From Chromera velia (lineage: Eukaryota; Sar; Chromeraceae): a DNA stretch of 38,562 nt. Both the position numbers and the translations under genes were made by a program. The number at the start of each line of letters is the position of its first letter. Position 1 is the stretch's first letter. This document shows, piece after piece, positions 1 to 8,329 of the stretch. The notes under the pieces are model-generated. The model made no database searches. It saw only the letters and a list, made by a program, of their open reading frames with translations, and was not told the DNA's origin. Where the stretch lies: assembly GCA_018398765.1 (NCBI GenBank), contig JAHBMJ010000931.1, forward strand, positions 1 through 38,562, in the 5' to 3' direction.

Positions 1-57
1 TCCTCTTCTTCCTCCTCCTCCTCCTCCTCCTCCTCCTCAGCACTCTCCCCCGCAGGC
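1..57. repeat. TCC/TCT-rich simple repeat
   Basis: A pyrimidine-rich run of TCC and TCT triplets fills the first 40 bases and leads to a GCAGGC just before the first recognisable coding block of the retroelement. It may be 5' untranslated sequence of the element or host DNA; the window edge prevents a decision. Confidence 0.6.
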
Positions 58-1432
58 ATGGGCCAGGATCCCCCACCCAAAAGGCCCCCACAAGAAAGGT
101 ACGTGGTAGTAGTAACTGCCGGAGCTAACGAAGGGGGGGGAAAATACTTAAGAAGGGTCCTCAACGTCAGCAAAAAGCAAATCGAGCTCCACCTATGGGG
201 AGGAACTGGAGATACACAGAAGTCAGTGCCCGGCTGGCAGCCCACAGGAGAAACCAGCAGGGCCCTTGGGGCGGGAGTTCTTCAAACAACTCCAATTCGG
301 CGGCGCCACACCACTAGAGGGCCATGAAGCAGTCACATGGACCTTTTACTTCAGCCAAGGAAAGGGGGCGAAGGTCACCGTATATCCGGTCCGCAACTTC
401 TATCCAGATGTTTCTCAGCGCTTCCTCCACACAAAAGTGAGGAGGAACAGCTAGGAGGGGGGGGAGCCTTGGCAGAAATACGGCAAGGCGCTAGTCAGAG
501 TGAACCGCATCTGCTGAGAAGCCACAGTAGGAAAAGACGGCCGAGGCCACCCACGCGGCTAAACAGCAGCAAGAGAAGACAGCCGAGGCCCTTCATGCAG
601 CCAAACAGCAGCAGGAGAAGACGGTCAAGGCCCCCCGCACAGCCAAACAGCAGCAGGAGAAGACGGCCGAGGCCCCCTGTGCAGCTAAACAGTAGCAGGA
701 GAAGACGGCCGAGGCCCTTTGCACAGCTAAACAGCAGCAGGAGAAGATGGCTAAGGCTTTTCACACAGCCAAACAGCAGCAGGAGAAGATAGCCGAGGCT
801 CCCTGCGCAGTTAAACAGCAGCAGGAGAAGACTAAAGGGGCCCCCCACGCAAGGCCCCGCACGATCGACCGCTGAGAGAGAAGGAAAGCGAGGCGAACGC
901 AGGTATATAAGCAGCCGAGGAGAAGAAGCGCCCCCTGACAAGAGAGGAGGCCGACCGCCTCATAGAGGCAGCCGACGGGGCCTCCAGGGAGCCAAGAGGG
1001 AAGCCCTCCCTTGCACAGGGAAGGTGGAAGTGAGAGTGGAGGCGTGCATAGCGTCTATACCCCAGCGGGCAGTACGCATTCCCCAAAAGGGGCACAGGGA
1101 AGAGGCTAGTATAGCTGACGCAATCCCTAATTACAGGGATTAGGAGCGGGGACAACCCAAGCGAAGCGCTCCTGCTGATGCTAGACCTTACCCTTCGGAG
1201 GGACCCCCATATCAAAAAGGTAAAGAAGGTACAGGAGACCATCGAGAGCAGGCTAGATTTATGGGAGCAGGGGGAGAAGGGAAGAGAAACCCTCCTTCAA
1301 GAGGCAACCAAAATTAAGAGAAGAGCCCACAGCAGCAGCAGGAGGGGGGAGAGCGAGAGCCGATCAAAAAGGGAAGAACTCGAGAAGGCAGCGGGCCTCC
1401 CCGAGATGAGGAAATTTCGAAACTTCATTTAG
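58..1432 (+). pseudogene. Retroelement N-terminal region (decayed)
   Basis: Four blocks in changing frames. The first (58-327, from ATG) begins MGQDPPPKRPP and reads as a small basic domain with YVVVVTAGANEGGGKYLRRV. The second (about 266-454) has the aromatic-rich stretch AVTWTFYFSQGKGAKVTVYP. The third is a coiled coil of 14-residue repeats (532-873, frame of 657, stops at 693 and 873). The fourth includes LTREEADRLIEAADG near 935-980 and, at 1178-1432, MLDLTLRRDPHIKKVKKV. I recognise these as the region preceding the RT in related elements. No catalytic role is assigned. Frame changes and stops mean no intact product. Confidence 0.6.
532..840 (+). repeat. 42-bp tandem repeat coding a 14-residue coiled coil
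   Basis: About seven copies of a 42-bp unit with core GAAGACGGCCGAGGCC...AAACAGCAGCAGGA. In the frame of position 657 each unit reads roughly EKTAEAxxxAKQQQ, which is two heptads and so a coiled coil. One copy carries TAG at 693-695 where its neighbours have CAG. The array lies within the retroelement and its reading frame is otherwise preserved, so it probably evolved as protein-coding sequence. Confidence 0.85.
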
Positions 1433-2339
1433 GTGGAAGAGATGAGGAGGGGAACATGGATACTGACAGGCCGAGAGAAAGGGGAAGTCTTAGATGGGGA
1501 AGATACTTTTACCAAGAGAGGATAAACCTACCAGGTAGCAGAGACCCTGAAAGCCAAACATCTCCCCGGAAAAACACCCCAAGCAGCAGCAGTAGAAACG
1601 ATGCCCAGAGAGGGCCTCCCCACCCTCACACCCCTCCTAATCACCGAGGAGGACATCGTCGTAGTAGCACGCCGCCTCCAAGGCAGCACGGGGCCATCTG
1701 GATTCGATAACACACAGCTCCACACCGCAGTCCTGAGCCTAGGGAAGGAGAATAGAGAGTTAAGGGAAGAACTCGCAAACTTAGCAACAGAAATGGGGAG
1801 GAGGGTGTTTGAGTAGGACCAGGTGAAGGCACTCATGGCATGCCGACTGGTCGCACTAGATAAATGCCCCGGGGTGCGCCCAGTAGGAATTGGGGAGGCG
1901 ATCAGGCGCCTCCTTGGAAAAGCACTTATGAAGGAGACTTAGTCTAGAGAGGAACTGCAGGAGGCATGTGGAGCCAATCAGCTGTGCAGTGGCCTCATGG
2001 GAGGCCTGGAAGGGGGGATTTATGCAGTGAGGGAGCTCTGGGAGACCCTCACACAGGAAGCCGGCGACAATCCCAAGAAGGCATTCGGAACCCTCCTAAT
2101 AGACGCCAAAAACGCCTTCAACGCAGCAAATCGCACAGCGAGGCTGTGGAATGCCCGTATACTCTGGCCTAGAGCCTCCACATTCCTCTTCCACTGCTAT
2201 AGGGGGGATGCAGAGCTCTTTCTAAGAGGAATCCACGGGACCACCACCATCAGCAGCAGAGAGGGATGGACACAAGGGGACCCGATGTCGATGGCAAGGT
2301 ACGCCATCACTATCGTCCCCCTCGTCCGATCTCTCTGAG

Positions 2340-2775
2340 GCAACGGGAGCAGGCAGACGGAAAGCAAGAAACAGTCGGAAGCAAGTGGGAGCAGCCAAGC
2401 AGCCGGAGAGAAACAGATAGGGATGAGTGAGAGCAGACAGGCAGACAGAGAGACACAGTCAGAAACGAGCGAAAGCAGCCAGCCGGACAGAGAGAGTCAG
2501 ACAGGGGCAAGTGAGAGCAGATAGGCAGACAGCTGCGCTGCTGTAAGACACACCCAGAAACGAGTGAGAGCAGCCAGTCGGACAGAGAGAATCAGTCAGG
2601 GGCGAGTGAAAGCAGACAGGCAGACAGAGAGACATAGCCAGGAACGAGTGAGAGCAGCTAGCTGGACAGAGAGAATCAGTCAGGGGCGACTGAGAGCAGA
2701 TAGGCAAACAGAGAGAATCAGCCAGAGGCAAGCGAGAGCAGCCAGACAAACAAGGAGAAACAGAGCGGGGTGAGA
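2340..2775 (+). repeat. 42-bp tandem repeat array between RT motifs B and C
   Basis: Units such as GTGAGAGCAGCCAGTCGGAC... and GTGAAAGCAGACAGGCAGAC... alternate with a 42-bp period, giving an 84-bp higher-order repeat that is clearest at 2560-2775. The array is purine-rich and begins directly after the stop at 2336-2338. It separates the QGDP block from the YADD block, which in related elements I would expect only some tens of codons apart. Confidence 0.8.
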
Positions 2776-2884
2776 GACAGAAGACAGGAAGCCGAAGAGC
2801 ATATACCCACCGCCACAACCACTCATACGCCTAACCAGACAGGAAGAAAGGATAATCCGATATACAAGAGAGGTAGACAGGCAG

Positions 2885-3030
2885 CCGCCCTTTCATCATC
2901 TTCAGCTTCCTCCCCCATTTTAACCTCCTTCTCCTCTCCCCCCCCCTCTTCCCCCTCCCCCTCCTCCCCCTCCTCCCCCTCCTCCTTCCACTCGTACCCC
3001 CCCTCAGCTCGCCCACCAGCCCCACCCCTT
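2885..3030. repeat. Polypyrimidine CTCC-rich tract
   Basis: A CT-rich low-complexity stretch (CCCCCTCCTCC repeats) inside the retroelement, between the 42-bp array and the YADD block. Long open frames on both strands here follow from base composition and are not genes. Confidence 0.7.
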
Positions 3031-4710
3031 AGCGATTCGCATCGCACAGCATCATCCTTTTCAGCCGCTTTTGCGTCGGCCCGAAACAGAAGCGACTGGT
3101 TTTTCACAGTGGACAGATGGAGTGCAGGGGTGGCAGCCGGAACGGAGAAGAAAAAGCAACAGCAGCAGGAGCCCGATCCCCTCCAGAAATACTGGCACCA
3201 GCTCTGGTATGCGGATGACGCGTCCAATACCGGCTGGTTACACCAGCTGCAAGCATGGCTACACGAGAGTGGGCCCGCGGCAGGGTATGTAGTGGAGGTG
3301 GACAAGTTGATCCTTGCAGTGCTCCCGCAATTTGTGCAGAAAGCCAAGGAGATTTTTGCAGAGTTCCCCGACCTGTAGATAGTAAAGGGGACGCGTCTCC
3401 TAGGGGGGCACGTAGGCACGGATACACATAGAGAGAAATGGATGCAGGAGAAGGTGAAAGAATGGGCCGGAAATGTAGAGAAAGTCGCAACAGCAGCAGA
3501 ATTTGTCCCACACGAAGCATATGCAGCCTGTTCTAAATCCCTGCAACATGAATGGAAGTTTGTGGTGCGGGTAGTACCAGGGGCGGGAGGACAGATGGGG
3601 CAGCTGGAAGGCATGATTAGAGACCGCCTCATCCCCGCCTTGATGAAAGGACGATGAAACGGAGGGCCCTCCACCCAGCACGACGTGTGGCTGAGAGACG
3701 TTGCCGCCCTCCCGGTCCGACTACTAAGCCTAGGCATCGTTAAACCTACCGAAACAGTGGACAGGGACTATAAGACCTCAGCCGCAGCTAGTGAAGCAAT
3801 CACAGAGGCCATCCTTTGCGGAGAGGACATAGACGCAGACGAGTATGTAAAAAGGGGGCAGAAGGCAAGGGCAGCCCACAAAGAAGCAGTAAAAGAAGCA
3901 GTAGAGAAGGAGTGGGTAGGAGTGGGAGAGGTTAGGCAGCTAGTCAGGGCAGGTAGCCAGTGAAGACCAGTATGAGGAAGTCAGACAGTCAAAAGAAAAG
4001 AAGCAGTCATACAGGATGACTGACGGCCACCCCCCTAAAGGAACACGGAATGAATCTCAGCTCAGACGAATTCCGGGATGTGATAACAATCCGATATCAG
4101 GGGAAGATAGGGGGGGAGAAGAGCAGATGTGAAGGATGTGGGGGAAAGTGGAGTCTGCAACACGCCCTTAACTGCCCAGTAGGGGGACTGCCCATGCTGC
4201 GACATGATGAAGTCAACTGCACATGGGCGAGTCTAGCAGCGGAAGCATACCCCGCGGGAGCGGTTCACGTAAAGGAGCCGATTATTAGGGAGGAAGGGGA
4301 GGTGCAGGGATGTCCGGCACTAAGGGGGGACTTCCAAGTCCGGGAGGCCTATGCTCCACAGAGGCTGGCAATTTTCGATACCAGGGTGATAAACCCACAC
4401 GCCGCCTCGAGGGAGACGGTGACCTAGACTCAAGCCCTCAAAGCAATAGCAGAAGAAAAGAAGAGAAAACATGGGCAGACAAGCGCGAACAGAGGATGCG
4501 ACTTCACCCCACTCGTGAGTACGGTCGACAGGACGATGGAGGGGGACGCTAAGATGTTCTTGAAGAGGGTGGCAGAGCGATTAGATGAGAAATGGGTGCA
4601 AGACGTGAGCAAGACGTGCGGCCGGATCTGAGCCCGACTGCAGATTGCCCACCTAAAAGCGGTAAGCGCGTGCATTTGGGGGACCAGAGGAATGCAGGGG
4701 GAAGGCTAGG

Positions 4711-4938
4711 AGGAAGGAGGAGTAGGCAGTGCGCTGGTCATGACTGAGGGATAGAAAGTACTTAGCAAATACCGAAGAAGGCATTCGGATGCAGGAGCGT
4801 CTAGTATGAGGTCGCATGAGAGAGAGAGCTAGCAGCGAGAGCAGTAACCAGGACAGAAGGAAGAGATGAAAGACGCATAGGCCAGATGCTAGGAACAAAC
4901 TTTAAATCAATGCCCTCCATAAATTTTGACTAAATTTA
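4711..4938. other. Retroelement tail or flank, no gene seen
   Basis: Purine-rich sequence following the last recognisable endonuclease codons. It may be the 3' untranslated region of the retroelement. Composition switches abruptly to AT-rich at about 4900. No gene or RNA was recognised. Confidence 0.4.
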
Positions 4939-4946
4939 ATCCCATA
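4939..4946. repeat. Left target site duplication of the MITE
   Basis: ATCCCATA, identical to 5238-5245 and directly abutting the left terminal inverted repeat. Confidence 0.88.
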
Positions 4947-5237
4947 CTAGGCGACGCACAGTGGTTAAAAAAAAAAAAAGAATAGACATATATCATTTTT
5001 TTTTTCTTTTTTTTTTTTGTCTAGTCCCAGACTACATGGTGGTCAAAAGTCCAAGCAAACTTAACAAAGGTATAGGTTTAATTTATAGTTAGATGTGTTT
5101 TTGTTAATTTTTGTCTAGGTTTTTATCATATATGTTTGGCACTTCCAATAAAATAATTAAAAAAAAATAAATAAAAAAGATTAATATATATTCTCGAGAT
5201 TTTTTTTTCTTTTTCTTTATCACTGTGCGTCGCCTAG
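4947..5237. mobile_element. hAT-like MITE with perfect TIRs
   Basis: A 291-bp AT-rich element. The left terminus at 4947-4963 (CTAGGCGACGCACAGTG) is the exact reverse complement of the right terminus at 5221-5237. It is flanked on both sides by the identical octamer ATCCCATA (4939-4946 and 5238-5245). An 8-bp target duplication is the hallmark of the hAT superfamily, and the absence of any coding frame makes this a non-autonomous copy. The perfect TIRs and perfect duplication suggest a fairly recent insertion. Homopolymer A and T runs lie just inside each end. Confidence 0.9.
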
Positions 5238-5245
5238 ATCCCATA
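5238..5245. repeat. Right target site duplication of the MITE
   Basis: ATCCCATA, identical to 4939-4946 and directly abutting the right terminal inverted repeat. Confidence 0.88.
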
Positions 5246-5601
5246 TAAAATCCTTTTTTTTTTGTTTTTGAGTTAGAAAATGTATAGCCCTAGGTATAAC
5301 CTCCTAAACCATTAATTAAATTTTTGAATATCCGTTAGATTCCTATTTAAACTTCAATAGAATCTACTAAAATCCTGTAAAGACTATACAGACATAATAC
5401 AGTAAAGTCTTAACTACCTGCAGCTAGGGTAGTCATGAAGCGACCATAGTGATTCATTATAAAATTGAACGCCAGTAATTTGGCAGTAAATGAGAGAAAA
5501 AAACCAAATTAGAGAGTTTTTCACATGGAAACCCGAATTTAATGTTTTAATAAATTAAGCCTAAGTATGCAACTTTAGATGCAAGATTATGCAACTGAGA
5601 G
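5246..5601. other. AT-rich intergenic stretch
   Basis: AT-rich sequence downstream of the MITE and 3' of the minus-strand zinc-finger gene. No gene seen. It probably includes the 3' untranslated region of that gene. Confidence 0.5.
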
Positions 5602-7104
5602 TCACGGCAGGTCGGCGACTTCCTTCTTGAACCGTGGCGGGAGATGATTGAACAAACACCACCCGCCGAAAGGACACGCTCCTGACACGGCCAAGTGTCT
5701 GCAATGAGGGGGGAGCGCGTCTTCAGATTCCTGATCTTCAGGATGGGCATAGGTGCAGAAGTCCTGTGTATGTATGCTTCGATTTGTGCAAACTCCAGTG
5801 GGGAGTCTGAACGTGGATGATACCCCCACGTATCCCTGTCGAAGGGCGCGGCAGCGGGCCAATTCCTTCGCCCTTGCTTCTCCAAATTCCTTCTGAATCC
5901 TTTTCCTCTCTTCTTCTCTCTGTCGCATCCCCTCTGCCAAACGCAGAGCTTCCTCCTCTTTTTCCTTTGCCCACTCTTCTTCCCACCTGTACCCCTCTCT
6001 CTCGAGCATACCTCCCTCACTGCGCATCCATGCGCTGGAGGGATAACCGGAGACCGACGTCTCTCTCAGACAGCGGCTGCAAATCCCCCGTCTCTTCCCC
6101 TCTCTCTCTTCAAGTTCCCTCTCAGACACCCCCATCCATCTCTCTTCCCCCTCCAGGCTGCTCTCCCCTCTCCCCCTCTTCCTGCTCTGACCCTCACCCT
6201 CAGTCAAATTTCCTGCACGGGCTTTGTCTGACTCATTGACCGGGTGAGCGTACGAGGAGGCACTTGGGCTGTAAGGTGGGTGTGCTAGGGCCAGGCCAAC
6301 TATGGCCTTGATTGGTTCATCCTGGGTATTTGTATACCCAAAAGCTCCCACCAGACCGTTGCCTACAGGAGCAGCTGCAGAGGTACAGTGGGAATCCCCG
6401 CCCCCCTCAAGGAACATTCCCTTCCTCTCGAGGTCCCCCTTGACGACTCTGTACACTCTGTGCTCCTCGGCTACCCCACTGAAAATCGCTGTTTTGGGCC
6501 AGTCCGTAGAGGGCAGAGCAGCAAGAATCTTCGATGGGATGTACTTACACTCACTGTTCTTCTCAACGCTCGCGTGCGAGACGGACACAACCTTCCATGG
6601 GAGGCCCAGCCAGTTGAGGATCTCATTCCCCCCCTCAAATGCAAAGAGCAAAACCCCCCCTGAGCGCACCCATGGGCACACTACCCGTCGAAGATCTTCT
6701 TGATAGACCTTTCGATCTTCATCGTCACTGCCTGTCTGGCCTAGACCCACGATCACACAGCAGGAGAATCTGCCGGACAGGAGACGGTGTATCAACCGCT
6801 GGCGATCGAAATTCATTGTCTCGACCTTTACCCGGTCTCCCGTCTTCTGTGTGACGCGTCTTCGAATGCGCTCTGTGAAAGAACACTCTTCTACACAGTC
6901 GAACACACCCACAATCAAAACACAGGGGCGCGACGGAATGCGATGTCCCGGCTGGGATGCTACTGCGAAAGGGTTCTTTGCGAAAGGGGCTACTGCGAAA
7001 GGGTTCTTTGCGAAAGGGTGCGTCCCGCATCCGAAGGCGGCCGTACCCTTCAGTGATTCAAAAGCTGCAGCTCCCTCCGCAAGAAGGGATAAACAGTCAG
7101 TCAA
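5602..7104 (-). CDS. CCCH zinc-finger protein with N-terminal alpha/beta region
   Basis: An open frame of about 500 codons without visible introns. The C-terminus carries a textbook CCCH finger, C-x8-C-x5-C-x3-H (CRHLAVSGACPFGGWCLFNH), preceded by a degenerate one ending CTYAH; such fingers usually bind RNA. Upstream is a charged coiled-coil stretch (KEKEEEALRLAEGMRQREEE). The N-terminal half has Rossmann-like hydrophobic strands (PCVLIVGVFDCVEE, SCCVIVGLGQTG, GGVLLFAFEGG) that I cannot assign to a family. The frame opens at a TTG with a stop just upstream, so the true start is unresolved: either an internal ATG (MNFDRQRLI) or a further upstream exon, possibly spliced at the CTGCAG near 7064-7069. 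A 30-bp tandem duplication lies near the N-terminus. Confidence 0.7.
   Translation of the reverse strand: MTDCLSLLAEGAAAFESLKGTAAFGCGTHPFAKNPFAVAPFAKNPFAVASQPGHRIPSRPCVLIVGVFDCVEECSFTERIRRRVTQKTGDRVKVETMNFDRQRLIHRLLSGRFSCCVIVGLGQTGSDDEDRKVYQEDLRRVVCPWVRSGGVLLFAFEGGNEILNWLGLPWKVVSVSHASVEKNSECKYIPSKILAALPSTDWPKTAIFSGVAEEHRVYRVVKGDLERKGMFLEGGGDSHCTSAAAPVGNGLVGAFGYTNTQDEPIKAIVGLALAHPPYSPSASSYAHPVNESDKARAGNLTEGEGQSRKRGRGESSLEGEERWMGVSERELEEREGKRRGICSRCLRETSVSGYPSSAWMRSEGGMLEREGYRWEEEWAKEKEEEALRLAEGMRQREEERKRIQKEFGEARAKELARCRALRQGYVGVSSTFRLPTGVCTNRSIHTQDFCTYAHPEDQESEDALPPHCRHLAVSGACPFGGWCLFNHLPPRFKKEVADLP
6961..7020. repeat. 30-bp tandem duplication in coding sequence
   Basis: TACTGCGAAAGGGTTCTTTG plus ten bases is repeated immediately, with one mismatch region at the end. 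Each 30-mer itself holds two GCGAAAGGG half-units. On the minus strand it codes two copies of a ten-residue FAKNPFAVAP-like unit near the N-terminus of the zinc-finger protein. Confidence 0.85.
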
Positions 7105-7334
7105 TTGGACGGCATTCTGTCAGGCTATGGGGTGAAACGAAGCAAGAGAAAGATGCGGAAGTGAAACGTGTGTAGTTGTAGGATCGAAAAGGCACCAAGG
7201 AAAAAATGAAACACGGAGAAATATGTCAGCGACGCAGCAAGAGAAGCGGCATCTCAGAAAAGAACAAAGCAAGGGAGGAAAGGACGAAGGGGCTTCACAC
7301 GAAGAGAGGAGGAACGAGGAAAGCAAGGAGGAAA
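7105..7334. other. Interval between two minus-strand genes
   Basis: About 230 bases upstream of the zinc-finger frame and downstream of the next gene. It could hold a promoter, a 5' exon of the zinc-finger gene or a 3' untranslated region. No specific signal was identified. Confidence 0.35.
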
Positions 7335-8329
7335 TCACGCACCGAATCTGTACGCCTCCGTCACAGGACCTGTCTGTCCTCTCCCCTGACTCTTCTTCGC
7401 TTGCTGGCCCGCCTTGCTCAGGCCAGCCCTTGATAGGAACCAGTCGATACTCTTCTTTCTCTCGTTCGGATTCTGGTTGTCAAACGTGAATGTCCAACAT
7501 TTCTGCGAAACCTTAGAGTCACGCATGAAGCCACACAGCGAGACTTTGAAGGTCAACGAGACCAAATCCTCAAATACGAGGGTCAGGTGAGGGTCATCAT
7601 ACAGTACATGACACGTGGCCGGGTCAAATAGCTGCACAGATATGTATGTGGGAGGGACGAACTTTTCGAGCAAAAATGTGTGTGCGCAGCCTTTCTGTTT
7701 CCCTGTTTCCCCCCCCACCCCAGGAGATACACACGCGCAAACGCAGACACAGTATGCTGTTGCGGGCAAGTGGATCCGAGAGGAGAAAATAGGCTGCATG
7801 GTTGAGAGAGGGGTAAAGAGAGCGGGTGCTGCCCTCAAAGCGCAAAGACGACTACTCAGCCCCATTCAGGTTCTTCCACAACTTTTCCTCCGGCCTCATT
7901 TTTTGCTTTCACTCGTTCATCCGTGGTAGCTATTTTGATGAATGGGGGCGCTAAGACAACACACAGGAACAAAGGAACAGAAAGGGGGGAGAGAGACGTT
8001 GACATACATAGACGGCCAAGTCAACAGAAAATGGGAAACGCGAAATCATGCAGGGTGCAACAGCACTGAAAATAACCCAGGACGATTCCAGGGCCAAAAT
8101 AAGCGAAGAAACCGACCATGGAGGCAGAGGACGTCCCAGTCCATGTGGAAAGCAAGAGAGAAACAATGCCGTTTGCCTTGACAATCCTGACTTTCCCAAA
8201 ATCAACCTTCCCGTCCTTCACCTCCAGATTCCCTGAGATATTTTGCTCTGAGCACATTGCAACTGCCCAAAGGACAACAGGATCCAGCACTTGAACAATC
8301 ATTTTATGGGAAACGAAAATTGTGTTCAC
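7335..8329 (-). CDS. Spliced hypothetical protein (at least two exons)
   Basis: The 3' exon spans 7335-7631 and begins right after a TCTGTGCAG acceptor in phase 0 with LFDPATCHVLYDDPH. It continues with FEDLVSLTFKVSLCGFMRDS and QKCWTFTFDNQNP and ends at a stop at 7335-7337. A plausible 5' exon starts at an ATG at 8329 (MNTIFVSHKMIVQVLDPVVL) and includes GNLEVKDGKVDFGKVRIVKA. It could end at 8117 before GTCGGT, a donor of the kind used elsewhere in the window, in phase 0, or at 8165 before GTTTCT. An additional middle exon cannot be excluded. I do not recognise the family. The C-terminal exon has alternating hydrophobic strands suggestive of a beta-rich fold. Confidence 0.45.

Larger units (their letters stand above)
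1601..4705 (+). pseudogene. Reverse transcriptase with CCHC knuckle and RLE endonuclease (broken)
   Basis: Frame one (1601-2338, stops at 1814 and 1940) holds the fingers and palm: ACRLVALDKCPGVRPVGIGE near 1833-1895, then LIDAKNAFNAANRTARLW (motif A) near 2095-2150, and SSREGWTQGDPMS (motif B) near 2250-2290. The frame then breaks across a 42-bp repeat array. Frame two resumes at about 3180 with LWYADDAS (motif C, catalytic YADD), then thumb-like sequence to 3963 with stops at 3376 and 3655. Frame three (about 4020-4631) has C-x2-C-x7-H-x3-C at 4128-4175, followed by LRHDEV, then RGDF and IFDTRV about fifteen residues apart, matching the CCHC, RHD and PD...D layout of R2-type endonucleases. 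Both palm aspartate motifs are still readable, but the gene is inactivated by stops and frame changes. Confidence 0.85.
58..4710 (+). mobile_element. Decayed non-LTR retrotransposon, RLE-endonuclease type
   Basis: The coding blocks appear on one strand in the order expected for a non-LTR element with a restriction-like endonuclease (R2/CRE/NeSL-like): N-terminal region, coiled-coil repeat, RT fingers and palm, a YADD box, thumb, a CCHC knuckle and an endonuclease motif. The blocks lie in different frames and contain at least eight in-frame stops (for example TAG 693, TAG 1814, TAG 1940, TGA 2336, TAG 3376, TGA 3655, TAG 4425, TGA 4629), so the copy is dead. The 5' end is near the window edge. 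The 3' end is not defined: coding similarity fades near 4710 and no clear poly-A tail or target duplication was found. Family placement is from remembered motif order, not from a search. Confidence 0.85.

Noticed and set aside
532-840. Possible CRISPR array
   Set aside because: The repeats are contiguous with a 42-bp period, have no unique spacers and are protein-coding in a eukaryotic element.
495-941. Minus-strand Leu/Cys-rich open frame over the 42-bp array
   Set aside because: It is the complement of the coiled-coil coding repeat. The Leu-rich run simply reflects CTG/CTC complements of CAG/GAG.
693-1942. Reassignment of TAG to glutamine or another sense codon
   Set aside because: TAG replaces CAG once in the repeat, but TGA stops and frame changes occur in the same element. 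The intact genes of the window have no in-frame TAG, so decay is the simpler explanation.
2823-3737. 304-codon minus-strand open frame
   Set aside because: It runs through the CT-rich tract and opposite the YADD block, with biased composition and no motif. It is a shadow of the retroelement.
7624-7865. N-terminal part of the open frame preceding LFDPATC
   Set aside because: It lies before a strong TCTGTGCAG acceptor and includes low-complexity CVCVCACV, so it is more likely intron.
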